DNA from: Hypericum androsaemum
Lineage: Eukaryota > Streptophyta > Magnoliopsida > Malpighiales > Hypericaceae
DNA: 64,000 nucleotides
Assembly: GCA_963995505.1 (NCBI GenBank)
Contig: OZ023181.1
Location: 9,730,221-9,794,220, forward strand
Direction of reading: 5' to 3'
Shown here: positions 20,458 to 32,640 of the stretch, one piece after another
Layout of the letters: each line of letters begins with the position of its first letter
How positions within the stretch are numbered: the stretch's first letter is position 1
Made by a program: the position numbers and the translations under genes
The notes under the pieces: generated by a model
The model's input: only the letters and a program-made list of their open reading frames with translations
What the model was told of the DNA's origin: nothing
Databases searched by the model: none

Positions 20458-23400
20458 TCAACCAATAGCCTGGTGCACCGACCTCAAGTGCGCATAGCAG
20501 TCGTCGCTTGTATTGAATTTGTCTAGACAGACCCAGCAGATGTGCCGCCCGCACTTGCACTCGACATGGTTGCAGCCTTCCACCTTCTCGATTGTATACC
20601 CGCAGACCGGGCAGACTTTGACGTGCTCTTTCCCCTTGCACCACTCTTTCAGAGAGAGATCAGGATCTTCCTTGTATTCCCGGTACATCTCGCATGACAG
20701 GTATGGGTGATACTCCAAATGGCAACTAGTGCAAATCTCCGAATAACATGCCCCGCAAACAAATGGTTCTCCCACGGTACCAGGGGCTGCAACTCGGTAA
20801 ACCAAGGGGCAGTCAGGAGAGGGACAAAAGCGAAAGGTTGCCCCACTTGATGCGACAAAAGCCCCCAGAGAAGCCCGGAAAAGCTCTTCCAACTTCTCGC
20901 TGGATAATAGAGACCTCAAATCTGTGACCAAAATGGGATACCTACAGCCCTCATATGCACAACATAGCGGAAAACTATCTGTGTTTCTGATTGCCGATTC
21001 AAACTGTTCCACCAAACACAACTGACAGAAGATATGACCACAACCTTCCAGCCGATAGCCATCCTCAACAGCACATAAGCAGATAGGGCAGGTTGCTTCT
21101 ATATCACTCCTCTCTTCTGAATTCTCACTTGTCTGAGCAGTCTGGAAAACAATTTCTTCGACTCTCTGCTTCAGATCTTTGTTTCCATGAACAGAGAGAA
21201 CATGGTTACGTGTATTGAGAGCCAATTCTACCCCTGGGACCTTCTCCTCAAGGCCACGAAGGTCAGGTCCAAAGTTCTTAACTACTTTCTTCATTACATC
21301 AGGAGGTAGGCCTCCACCTCTCAGATGGATTTCATGGTAAGTCGTAAGAGAGTGGATCAATTTCTGCTGGGCATCAGCAACAACATCAGCAGGGCCAAAA
21401 ACCTTAACGGTGTATGCATGCCTGTCAAAAAGAATATATGTCTTAGTTTCACGTTGTATTGCTTTCATGAGGTCGATTCCGCTCCTAGTGAACAGAAGTT
21501 GTAAAACACTGGGAGTGAGGCTAGCGTGCTTTATGATCTGTCCTTTCATAAGATCTTCTAGGGGTCTTCTCAGGTCAGCAACAATCTTTGTAGCATTAGC
21601 AGAGATTCTGACGCGATATGAGCCATTATCATTCTTGTCTAGACTGCATTCTACGCCTGCAAGTTTGATACAAGTTCAGAAACAAATGACGAAAATCTGA
21701 GCAGTTACGCTACAGCCATACCTCCAAAGCTACAATTTGGAAATTAAATAATCTTCTTCTACAGCAGGTTTGCATAACAAAATCAAAGAAGCATAGCAAA
21801 ATTTGAAGAATTAACAGCATTTGATATAACATGATTAACCTTCAAGTGAAAGGTGAGCAGCATCATGCAAAATTGCTTGTCACAGCCATTAATAGGAAAA
21901 AATGCAAGCAAGAAATTGGATTCAGCAGAGAAGCATGGACACTGGAAATGCAAGAATGAAGTCAAACAGCATCCATAATTTGGATGTAGACAAAGCCCGG
22001 AGTAAAGCTTACCTCTTCTAGAATTGAAATTTTTAACAATACGCAGCAGATGATTCTCAATTGCCATGTAGATCGACCCAGAGCATGATATTGAACTGTG
22101 GAATAACCGCTGGCAGTTTATCTTTTGCCAGGAAAGAAATCCAGGCAGTACTTTTCCTTCAATGTGCTCCAAAGCTTTTGCTGCCTCCAAATGCAATCTT
22201 CCATCAAAAATGATCACAGCTTTCATAAAGGCATCCTTCCCATCAGGTGGAAATATTTGAACTCTGCAACAGTTACCATGGGGACTCGTTTTAGGCATAA
22301 AAGGAGAGATCTCTCGCAAAAGAGCTTCTTGACAGACATCCAGAGGAGGATTCTCTACAGCATCTCCTCTGACCAGGAAGCAGTCCAAAATTCTCCTCCG
22401 TGTAGCAGATCTCAGCATGTCAAGAACTTCAGTGTCTGATAGTTCTTTATCAATACCGCGTATGACAATAGAGTCTGCAGATTTTTCACTTCGTTCACAT
22501 CGTAAAACTTTCCCTTCTCTAACCAGGTTGGCGAGGTCATAAACAATATAATTGACATCGCCAATATAACACTTGGCAATTGCAACACCTCTACTGCGCC
22601 GCCGGGGCCAGGACACCTTTGCTCTAACAGCAGCAAATGGACTTAACTTATGATCACTGCCAAACGTGCTTGTTGACAGATTTATCTTCAGCTTAGAGCC
22701 ACTAAAATCAACAGCACACAGTTGGGAAGCTCTTCTGGCAGCATCCGGAGATTGGAACGTAATGCTACCCCACTTTTCCATTTCTCCATCATCATGCCCA
22801 GCAGTAGAAGACCTGTGTACAGAACAGACTACACCAGATGAACGTTCCTCAAGAAACATCAGAAGTTCCTTATCATCGATGGTAGCAGTCTTGGAACAGA
22901 ATACATCCACCGTCAAATATCTCTTTTCAAGCTCCAGATGCTTGATCTCAGCACCAGCTCCAAAAAGTGCCGCCGGTGATGAGACCCCAGCTCCCCCATG
23001 CAAATATTTCTCTATGCATTCATCCTGCATCCATCTGCGCTCACGCTCCAAAGCTTCAGTCACAAATCCAAATACCTCCTCCATGTTCACCGAAGCTGCA
23101 AACAACACAATCTCATTCTGCTCCACATTTGCTTCAACGCCAATCCTTTCATCCAAACATGCAGACCGAATACGCAATACAAGAGAGTGAAGGCTGCAAT
23201 TAGATTTTCCACACAATCTTTTCAGCAGTGTAGTGCCAAAACCAGTCATCTGTTTGACTTGGAGTTTCTGAGCTTCCATCTCAGCAACATCAAAAAGGGG
23301 AGGAGGGCAAAGAGTACAGACTGATTCTAAGTCAACTGCAGTCACACAGACCAGATATTGACTTGAAACTGACAGGAGCTCACCAAATACTACCCAATCT

Positions 23401-26400
23401 GGCCTCTCACCAAATGTCAGCAACGAACAGGATGGGTGTAATTGAACATACTGCCCTGTCAACGCAACTTCGTAACCAAGTCGATCTGATCCAGAATACA
23501 TGGCTACGTTTTCTGCAAGGGAAGAGAGAATGGCCTTTTTCAAATTTTTATCATGCTCATTTGACTTTTGCGGACTCCAGCGCCAGTAACTTGGAACGAC
23601 AACATGAAGTTCTTTCTCAAGGCAAAACTCCAATTCCTTGATAGTCTCCTGACATCTCCGCATGGATTTGGCATTAATGCTGTTGTCCCAACACCATTTA
23701 TTCCTCATGTCCCAAGGCAGATCCTCCCACTCTTTGAAAACAGAGAGCAGTGTGAAGAGGTCACCACACGGATGGCAATACTGCACCTTAAGACGGTCAG
23801 CTTTTCGCTTCTCATCCTCACTGCCAACTCTACAGAATATGCTGCTAGCATTTGCCATTACAGCAGCAAGTACAAGGCCCTCCTTGCCCAAATGATAATG
23901 GAAACAACCAAGTATTAGTTTTCCAAGCCGAGGTTCAATACCTAACTTAACCAAGTAGCGTCCTTCGTCTGTCAATTCATAAGCAGCATCTTTCAGGCTG
24001 ATGGCGCCCAACTGCAAAAGGTTTCTAGTGGCCATCTCGATAGCTTTTGCACTAGGTGCATCAACAAAGTCAAATTCCTGCAAATTCTTGCCAGTCAAGG
24101 CAAGGATCCTCAGAACGGCAACACCAAGATGAACTCTGCGAATCTCAGGCTCGTCATTAGGAGGCATTGACTCAAAATGAGAATTAGAATACAGTCTATA
24201 ACATCTTCCAGGACCTGTCCTGCCTGCACGACCAGCTCTTTGATTAGCAGAGCTCTGGCTAATCATGCACACTCTGAGTACGTTCATGCCAGTGGCTGGT
24301 TCAAATTTACTCTGTTTAGCCATGCCGGAATCTACGACATACTTGACTCCAGGTATTGTTAGGGAAGTCTCTGCAACATTAGTGGAGAATATGACTTTTC
24401 TTTTCCCAGGAAAGCTTTTGAATACAAGGCCTTGCTCTTCAAAAGAAAGCTTTCCATGCAATGGCACTGCAACTGCAGAAGGAGCCTTAAACTTCTCACA
24501 AGCCCACTCTACCTCTGATTGAGCAGTTAGAAAGGCCAGAATAGTCCCATCTTCTTCGCTCTTGTGAATCTCTGTTGCCACCCGCACAACCTCAAGTACA
24601 TATGGAGCAACAACATCAGAAACAGGTCTCTCAATGTCACTAGGAATATACCTGATATCCACAGGAAAGTTTCTACCAAGCAAATGAAAGATGTCACAAC
24701 CATAAAAGTAATTGGAAAGCTGGTCTGCGTCAGCAGTTGCAGACATTATTATCAGCCTCAGATCAAACCTCCGGTACAGTAAGCCTTTAATCAAAGCCAA
24801 AAGAAGATCAGTGTTCAGGCTCCTTTCATGAGCCTCATCAACAATGATGCAGGAAATTGCAGATAAATTTCGGCCATTCATGTAGTGCTGCAGTAAGCAG
24901 TGATCAGTCATGTACACTATCTTGGAGTCAAACAGTTGCAGGGATGAAAAAGTTGGGTAAGAAACAACAGCTTTATCATCGTAGCACCCAGTGCTCTCTT
25001 CTCTAACCCTATCCGCCAGTGTGAGAGCAGCAATCTTTCGAGGTTGAGTACAAACAATAGCCTCACCAGAAGCTACTCCTGAATCAGCAAGGTATTGAGC
25101 CAACTGGGTACTCTTTCCCGAGCCAGTCTCTCCGATCAGCACCAATATCTGTGGAAGGCCAGCAACAAACTAACTTAAATAAGCAGTACTAGCAATGACT
25201 GAAAGATGATCACGAGGTGGATTATTAAGAAACGAGAGGCTCGGAGCTTCAGCAAAGGAAACCATATTAAAGCAAACATAACGAGAAGTAAAGTCAAAGA
25301 AACTATGACTGTTTCCTTTCCTTGCTTGGCTGTGAGCCATCATCTATTGACCGGTAACTAATGATTGATACGACCTTCGAAATAAAACCCCAAAAACAAC
25401 TGTATGGCAGCACGCCAGAAAACACGGAACTCACATTAAACTCATAAAGCATCACTTTCATGTATTTAATGTCAACAACAGCAACTGAAGAAAAGCACTC
25501 CGGCCAGCCACTGCAGCAGGCGAGCAAACACACGCAAATCACGCTGTACTCATAACGCATCACTGTCATGTATTAATGTCGACAACGCTCTATACTGCAT
25601 AATATCCATTCCATTCTACTATCCCATATTTGCAACACAGAAGATATTATCTCACTTGGAAGAAATTAAACAAAACAAACTAAAGACAGCACCTGCTCAC
25701 TTTGAATCCTCTTCAGGATATCCTGTCGATGAGCATAGATAGGTAACCCATCCTCCAGCCTCCGAATTTCCCTTTCAATCAATCCATGTATCCTCTCCCA
25801 ATTAAACTGCCCCTCGAGTGCGAAAACCCGAAGAGGCCCTTCCTTGTCTTCCCCCTCTAAGTACCTCAAAATGCACCGCATGGACGCCCTAAACTCGCGG
25901 AGGCGCCTCGCGATCATGTCCCTCTCCGCCTCCAGCCCCTTCATCTTGTCCACCAGCTCAGCGCAGGCCCGCAACCGGTTCTTTTGCTTCAGTGAGGCGG
26001 ACACCTCGGCAATTTCATCGGACTTCCCAGAGAGGCGGGACTGCCACCGGCCGGCCAGGTCGCCTTCGAGGAGGCCCCGGACGTGGGCGACGAAGACGGA
26101 GCAAAGGCCCCGCTCGAGCTCCTCGGAGTCGGAACGGACGTTGACGTAGGACTGGAGCGCCAGGGAGTAGGAGGAGCGGGGCCCTCCACGGAGGCGGTGG
26201 GCCCACAGGGCGGTCATGGCAGAGAGCGCGTGGGCCCACTGGCTGAAGTGGATTGCGGCGCGGCTGCCACCGTCGGAGAAGACAAGGCGGTCGTGCAGCG
26301 GGACGATGGAGGTGATGAAGGCCGCGAGCTCCTGGGCGGGGAGGGCCTGAGCCTGGCCGGGCCGGAGGTGGATTACGAAATTGGGTGGGAGGACGCCGGT

Positions 26401-26496
26401 GGTCTGTGGGAGAGGGGAAGAATAGCGGTTCTGGTTGAAGCGGTTCCCCGGCGGCGGGAACCGCCGGGGGTTGGGTGGTTGGTAGGATTGCTTCAT
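20458..26496 (-). CDS. DEAH11: DEAH-box RNA helicase with C-terminal RING-IBR-RING (DEAH11/DEAH12 type)
   Basis: Exons on the minus strand are 26496-25693, 25148-22013 and 21656-20458, with GT-AG introns in phase 0 and phase 1, giving 1712 residues, close to what is known of this plant family. Residues 1-35 are Pro/Asn/Arg-rich. The helicase core has motif I GETGSGKST (274-282), DEAH (372-375), SAT (404-406), motif V NVAETSLTIPG and motif VI QRAGRAGRTG (571-580). HA2 and OB-fold-like regions follow. A KH-like segment lies at about 1370-1420. RING1 starts at C1503, the IBR spans about 1569-1635, and RING2 starts CPVC at 1662 with the likely catalytic Cys at 1675 (EGCNHVEC). The family combines RNA helicase and RBR E3 ligase modules. 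Its substrates are not well known, and the 'chloroplastic' database name is a prediction. No stop or frameshift was seen. DEAH11 and DEAH12 cannot be told apart here. Confidence 0.93.
21657..22012 (-). other. Intron 2 of the helicase gene
   Basis: A 356-bp phase-1 intron. The donor reads GAAGAG|GTAAGC at 22013/22012 and the acceptor AACTTGCAG|GCGTAG at 21657/21656. Reading through the donor hits an open stretch to 21783 that does not resemble the family; splicing restores GVECSLDKND. Confidence 0.85.
25149..25692 (-). other. Intron 1 of the helicase gene
   Basis: A 544-bp phase-0 intron. The donor is GAGCAG|GTGCTG (25693/25692) and the acceptor CCACAG|ATATTG (25149/25148). It joins RIQSEQ to ILVLIGETGSGKST, directly before the Walker A motif. 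It contains an imperfect duplication (about 25440-25483 and 25550-25590). Confidence 0.87.
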
Positions 26497-26707
26497 CTTG
26501 TTGGCATAAGGAGAAAAAAAACAAAAAAGTGTGGGTTTCTTTAAAAATATTCAATTCAATTCAGGACGGAGAAGGAAGAAAGCCCAAGGAAAACGCCAAA
26601 AAAACCCTAGTTGGTTGGGGGACTGGACCTCAGTTTTTGTTTTTATTTTTTTTATTTTTTTGGTTAAAACTAAAAGCGACGTTGTGACTTGTGAGTCAAG
26701 GGGGGCC

Positions 26708-26715
26708 TATTTATA
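26708..26715 (-). promoter_or_regulatory. TATA box of the helicase gene
   Basis: TATAAATA on the minus strand, in GGCGGTATAAATAGGCC, lies about 210 bases before the start codon at 26496. It predicts transcription starting near 26680 and a 5' leader of about 180 bases. No other TATA-like site lies closer to the ATG in a suitable context. Confidence 0.6.
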
Positions 26716-27239
26716 CCGCCCACGTCTCGCGTTTGGGATACGCACACAACACTCGTGCTTTTGGTGTCCCGGCAGCGTGAAGCCCAGGGCATAATTGTTT
26801 TTGTTATTAGTTTTAAGGGTATATTTTCGTGCGAGTAGAAGAAGAATATTGCTTTGGTTGCAGAATTTCGTACATTCACTAGACGAGTTTCAGAAGGAAA
26901 TATGGTTTCAATTTTGAATTTTAAGAGGCTACTACATCAGGAGCCGGCGAGTTATAGTAAAAATGTGTCGTGGATTATCACAGAGGACATGTTGTTATAT
27001 CAAAAAATCTCAGGGGAGGTTTCAATGGCGATTGTATTCGAACTTCAAGCAATTAAATAAGTTGCATTTTATGTGCTGCACTAATAGCAAGTTATTTGCC
27101 AACTCAGGAATATATAGGGAATCTAGATTGTGCTCTTTTGAGAAAATGTTGGTAAAAAGGATTGGCATTTTTGAGCCATTGTCTACGAAACTGAACTGAT
27201 TATATAACTTTTTTAAGTCATTGATTAATGTAAGATTGT
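26716..27239. other. Upstream spacer, no gene recognised
   Basis: It contains the distal promoter of the helicase gene and an AT-rich stretch. A 68-codon plus-strand frame (26854-27060) has no recognisable domain. Confidence 0.4.
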
Positions 27240-28662
27240 TTGACTTGTGCTCATTAGCTCTAGAGTCAACAATTCAAGTGTCATCAGTGTTAGATCCAAG
27301 ACAATTGAATACATTCATAATGTGAGCAGTAATATGAGAATGATTAGAAGTACCTTTACTTGGGATCTTTGAGTTTCTTGTCTCGGCTCCATTGGTTTCT
27401 CCCCCTATTTTTAGGAGTTGGAGAACTCTTTGGCTTCAATAGAGGGAGATGCAGTTGCACCAGGAGTAGCAACAAAGACATTTGCATTTGGACGCTCACT
27501 GTTGTCTTGTCCTTCTATTGCTGCATTAAGTGCGGATGAAGAATCCAACACTTTTCTTTAAGATGTTCTATTTTCTCACAATGCCCACATATAATACTAT
27601 TTCTCCATGTCCTACCTCCTCTGCCTCTAGCATTTGATCCACCTCCGGTGTTCATAAATCTCTTACTAGCTTGTAGAGAGCCTTATTGGCTACTGAGGAA
27701 GGCACTTGATTCAGAGGTAGAGTCATTCTAATACCATCAAATTTTTTTGTGATTTCTCATATTGAGTGGAGGGAGGTCATTAGAAGTAAAAATCTGTTCT
27801 TTGAGTGATTCGAATTCAGGATCGAGGCCCATAAGTATTTTGAAGATCGTGTTTCCATCATCTTGCTTCTTGAGAATCAGAGGATCAGTAGTGACTGGCC
27901 TCAGCATGGCGAATCTTATAGGGCTTTTCTTGGGGCCGGCCGAAAAAGGCCTCTTACTGAGATCGGGTGGATTTCCTACTTTTAGCCTTTATCTTGAATT
28001 CCTTAAAGGAGACGGCGACAGGCAAAAAATTTTGCAGAAGTGTGAAATGTGACGGCCTGCTAAAGATTGGACTCATGAATTCCAATGGGTTACAACAATG
28101 AAAGGCAAATTCATTTTTCGAGCCTTTCTTTTTTCTGAAACCTAAAGGATGCACAATAGTCACTTCCTTGCATACCATATCATCTTTAGCTTGCTTAAAT
28201 ACTCCACAAATGACTTCTCTCCTTTTGAAGTTCTATGATGCTCTTCTTGAGCTCAAAAACTTTGCCGAGATTCTGTTGTTAAGAGTATAACTCCTTGATA
28301 GAATCCCACATATCCTTTGCACTTTCAACAAAATTAAAGAGGTCGTGGAGGTCTCCTTCTATGAAATTAAGGATCCATGACATGACTAGACGGTCTTTCA
28401 TGCTCCATTTAACATAGGAGGGATCTTATGAAGGTGAAGCTGCAAAGCTTCCATCGATAAAGGCTAATCTTCCTATGGCACTGAGTGAGATATGAATCGC
28501 CTTCAACCAAGATAAGTAATTGCTCCCATTCAAGGACGTCGTCGTTATCTTCAAACAAGTATTAACTCCTACTTCTCAGAGCTTTTTAAAATCGGTCTTC
28601 CCTGGACTAGAAGCAATAATCACATGGGAATCGTTGAGGCTGGAGCTTGAGTGATCCGCCAT
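27240..28662 (-). pseudogene. Ty1/copia gag remnant with intact zinc knuckle (element G)
   Basis: The minus-strand frame starts MADHSSSSLNDSHVIIASSP at 28662 and breaks after about 28 codons. It continues in another frame with LNGSNYLSWLKAIHISLSA, SYVKWSMKDRLVMSWILNFI and AKDMWDSIKELYS (about 28530-28270). This is the gag domain of copia elements of the DUF/UBN2 type. After further stops, the CCHC knuckle CGHCEKIEHLKEKC is preserved near 27548-27590. Protease, integrase and RT are absent. A clear LTR and PBS upstream (28663-29240) could not be identified. Confidence 0.7.
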
Positions 28663-29259
28663 GGAGAAAGAATTTTAGTATATGAATACGGTTTCTAATA
28701 TGTAGAGATCATATCGTGCTTTAGCACCATATAGATTTTAGAATAGAATGATTAGACTTGCTTAATTATTGTTGATAGATACACGACGATATAGACATCA
28801 AACAATAGTAATTACAGTATGATCAAGCTAATTATAGCTAATATATATTAATTAACTTAACTAATCTAAACGTTAAGTAGCCGTTGGAGAGCGAGAATTC
28901 AGAAGTGACCGTTGCACATTAATGCACAGCTGGCGCCCCTTCACTAATGTGTTACGCATTTCGACTTGTATGGTCATAAAATGTGCTTCTTTTGAAATTT
29001 TGTTCATGTTTTAGAGAGGGGAAAGAGAGAATGAGGGAGGAGAGAAAGAGGCGAAGAAGGAGGGAGGGGTCCATGTGGCATCCACATCATCAGATTTTGA
29101 TTATGTGACTGGTCTACATTATCGGTCAGCGTCCGGTTGCCTGGATCTCTAATTAATTTTAATTAGAATAAATTTGACTTAATTGATGGGTTTTAAACCA
29201 TAGAGTACTTAAGTGATATTTCATGATACTACATGGTATCAAAGTGGACTTGTCCCAAA
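28663..29259. other. Possible leader/LTR debris next to element G
   Basis: AT-rich sequence with an AG-rich run (29015-29070). The plus strand has CATGGTATCAAAGTGG at about 29230, similar to a copia PBS, but no matching LTR or downstream gag was found on that strand. Confidence 0.3.
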
Positions 29260-29760
29260 AATCAATATCCTACCTTATATTCTTATATGCTTTATGATTT
29301 AAACTAATATCCTTCCTTTTTTTCCTAGGTGCTCTCTAATTGGATGGAGAAATCAAATTAATATAAGTTATTTTATTTATTTTCTTGAATAAGGTTTCAT
29401 TATGTTGTTAGGTTCTTTATGTTTTGATGTGATACACAAAAATTAATATCTTTCCTTATATTCTTTTTTTTAGAAGGAAAAAAAAATGAAGGATATTAGT
29501 TTCTGTTCATAGGTGCTCTATGATTTGGTATAATAAACAGAAATTGACTTCATTCCCTTTTTTTTAGATGCTCTCTGATTTGATGATAAAAGGAGTTAAT
29601 ACCATTCCGTTTATTGTTGTTATTTGACCAAGACTTCTTTGTATTCTTAAGCTCTTTATGTTTTGATTAATAAACATAAATTAACATCCCTCATTTTATT
29701 TTAGGCGCACTATGATTTGTTCTAAAAGCATAAATTAACATCCTTATATGTTACTTAATG
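29260..29760 (+). repeat. Degenerate tandem repeat, AT-rich
   Basis: A loose unit of roughly 70-130 bp recurs: TAATATCC-TTCCTT, then a T-run, then TAGGTGCTCTATGATTTG, then AATAAACAnAAATTAA. Instances lie near 29265, 29320, 29440, 29500, 29570, 29650 and 29705. Copies vary greatly in length. Confidence 0.4.
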
Positions 29761-30452
29761 GGATTGGGCCTTGACCATTTGGGAATTTTTTTCTAAAATG
29801 GGTAAAAAAATACATATATTCTAAAAATGGATAAAAAATATTTTTTTTTGAAATTGGTAATGACATAATTTAAATTTTAAAAAATTATGGAAACAACTCA
29901 ATAGCGGGTTACCTCTGTCTGCCCAGCCACCGCATGTCTTCTGAAAAAAGTAGAGTAATATTTACAAAATTAAAATTGAAACTGCTAGGTCGCCTCCCGA
30001 GCTGTCACCTAGAAAATGTAGGTTATGTATTAGAGCATGTTGGGTCTCTTTAATTGAAAAGCTTTTTATATTTTGATTTTCAGGTAAGTTAAAGATTCGA
30101 GCATAAATATTAAAATTTTTGTCTGGCTCAAAGCTAAATTAGTCGATCATATGAGTTCACGTATTTGTTGAGTGTCACATTTTAGGGACATTAAAAAGAT
30201 TCAGATTTTTCAATATATATACACATATCCAGATTTGACAGAATCTGGATCTATAGAACTTACAATCATATTCAAATCTAGAATTAAATATTCATTATTA
30301 TATAAATATATATCTAAATTTACCTCAACCACTATTCAAAACTTTGAAATTTTTATCGAATATAATTGCTGCAAATCTGGGTATTAAAGCGAGGGATCAA
30401 AATTGTGGCTTTGCCAACCTCAAAGAATTTGAATATGAATCTATATTTTTAA
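29761..30452. other. AT-rich spacer, no gene recognised
   Basis: A 71-codon plus-strand frame (30172-30387) is rich in Ile/Tyr/Lys, as expected from AT-rich DNA, and shows no domain. The last nine bases, TATTTTTAA, are the likely target-site copy of the foldback element. Confidence 0.4.
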
Positions 30453-31064
30453 CGGAAAAGTACATTATCAGTACTTAAGATTTTGCATTGTTTGTGCTGT
30501 GATCCTGAACTCTGTAAATAATTATTTGAGTTCTGTGATTGATACTTTTTTTGCGCCAGATGCTCGGGAAGGGTCGTGACCCAATTGGCTCCAAACCTAG
30601 AAACAGAGTAGAATCTCAGCTGATTTTGCATACCGCGTCATATAAGTTTGCTCGGTTGGTAAGCTGAGCAGGCACAAAATAAAATATTCATTTCAATCAC
30701 ATATTTTTATATCTTTTTTTAATATCCATTTCAAGCTGAGCATTTCGTCGGAATGTTCGTTGGTCGTTGTCCGTTCACCGCCGGGGGATGTTTTGAAAAA
30801 ATATATTAAAATATGTGATTGAAATTGATATTTTATTTTGTGCCAGCTCAGCTTACCAACCGAGCAAACTTATATGACGTGGCATGTAAAATCAGCTGAG
30901 ATTGTACGTTGTTTCTAGGTTCGGAGCCAATTTTAGGTCCCGACCATTCCCGAGTCTCTGCGGCAAAAAAAAGTGTCAACCACACGACTCAAATAATATT
31001 TACAGAGTTCATGATCGCATCACAAAAAATGCAAAACCACAGGCACTAATATTGTACTTTTCCC
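30453..31064. mobile_element. Foldback, MULE-like nonautonomous DNA transposon (H)
   Basis: Two inverted arms of about 280 bp (30453-30736 and 30785-31064) enclose only about 50 bases. The termini read GGAAAAGTAC and its complement GTACTTTTCC. The arms share long blocks such as TCAGCTGATTTT, CATATAAGTTTGCTCGGTTG and AACTCTGTAAAT. The element is flanked by TATTTTTAA on the left and TATTTTTTAA on the right, a 9-bp duplication with one extra T. Long inverted ends plus a 9-bp duplication fit a Mutator-like nonautonomous element. There is no coding capacity. Confidence 0.7.
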
Positions 31065-32199
31065 TATTTTTTAAGGATTTGAACGGTGGTTACTAACCAC
31101 CTTATTTCTTATACCATTAGAGTAAGTATTCTTGGTAATTTTTCCATATACCATTAAAGTGAGCAAGTACTCTTTGGTAACCTGAATCCATATTAAATCT
31201 AGATCATAGTCATCATATGGCCGACGTTTGAACCGGATAAAACCTTTAATACTTGCACGTAACTAATAGCATGATACATTAACTTGTATGAAAATAAAAA
31301 GAATATGTATCAAATAATAACTTGTAGTTGTTTAAAAGGTGAAATTATCACTCTATATTTGAAATTGGCATATTTAGTACCTTATATTTTTCGCAACGGA
31401 TCAATTAACACATTATGTCAAATTTTCTGGTGAACAAAGACACATTAGCATCCCATTAAGCAAACATATCAGCACCACATCACCCTCAAAATGCCACATC
31501 AACAATCTTTTTAAGATATAAATATAGCCTACTTAAAATCAAATAAAACAAATTAAAAAAAACCCTAAACCTATAATCGGCGGCCAAACTGCATCCCTTT
31601 CTCTTCGTGCTATTGCCTATCACTCCATTGCTTGACTTTCTATTGGCTTAGTTGGTGATCATCGATCTTTACTCTTGGGCTAGCCAGCAAATTGAGATTG
31701 TCAGAACTTGTGACCATGTGAAATTTCTTCGGGCTTGTAAGAATTATTAAAAGACGCGTTTTGGGAAATGAAATCATTGTAATAATTATTGGACCAACCG
31801 CTACCATAAGCCCGAAGAAATTCTCTCCACTTTCTTTTTGTAATTCTCCTCCTCTTGGTGTTGATTGTGTCTCTTCCGCCTCTTCAAGTTATTGTTGTTG
31901 ATGGTGAGAGCCGGGACCGGTGAGTGGTAGGCGACGCAGGAAAGGGGGGATCCATCGCTGATTTGGGGATTTTCGGTACAAATTCCTGATCAGTCCGAAA
32001 ATTGTCCTCGCGTGTTTACATAAGGACAAGATTCATGATGCGCATGTTGTACGATAATAACAGTTCAACGTCTAAAACTTCAACAGTACCAAGTTCTTGA
32101 TGAACAGTCACTGACTGCGCCATTCGATTTTCAGAACAGCAGAAAAAAAAAGTTCCTTACGTATTTAAATTCAGAACGAACTTTAATGACTCTGATGCC
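31065..32199. other. Intergenic spacer
   Basis: No gene was recognised. Small features: a diverged duplication of ACCATTAGAGTAAGTATTCT (31110-31180), and an inverted 15-bp pair (AATTTCTTCGGGCTT at about 31720 and its complement at about 31808). Confidence 0.35.
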
Positions 32200-32640
32200 A
32201 ATGAAAGATCTCATGTAATAATAAACATAATTAAATTATAGAAATCTAAAAGTCATAATTGTAAAATACATATTGTAGTCTTTTCACACCTTTTTCTTCG
32301 CAGGTTCTTTCTTCACAAGATCTTCATGTAACGGAAGCTCGTCACTGGTTGATCCCTACTCACGATTTATTAATCGAAGTAAAATTTAATCTACTGCCTA
32401 AAAGCCCAAGATTGAGAGATTCTCGGGATAAAAAGAAACCAGTGTTCTTTTTCTTTTTTGTGTGTTTAGTGTCACGTCATGGAAATCATGACAACTGCCA
32501 TGGTGTAAATGACCTCAATAAGGCTTATTCATTAGACTTAAATGCAGAGAAATCTGTCTTAAACATTACAATTATCCATGAAAATAAGAATATATATTAT
32601 TTCAATAAATCCTGGTACTAATGACTACGACTGCATGCTC
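32200..32640 (-). repeat. Copia-type LTR fragment with PBS (I)
   Basis: The minus strand reads GATCTTTCA|TTGGCATCAGAGTC around 32213, an LTR end followed by a diverged Met-tRNA primer-binding site. The upstream 400 bases would be the LTR. No gag frame follows on the left. The outer end is an estimate. Confidence 0.4.

Noticed and set aside
21783..22012. Read-through extension of helicase exon 2
   Set aside because: The residues after the GTAAGC donor do not fit the family, while splicing to 21656 gives an in-frame join into the conserved C-terminal part.
22666..23190. 174-codon plus-strand frame opposite helicase exon 2
   Set aside because: Antisense shadow without a domain.
26083..26544. 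153-codon plus-strand frame opposite helicase exon 1
   Set aside because: It arises from the GC-rich composition and is antisense to a clearly conserved coding exon.
29225..29245. Plus-strand copia PBS (CATGGTATCAAAGTGG)
   Set aside because: No LTR ending just upstream and no gag frame downstream, so it is kept only as a note in the spacer entry.
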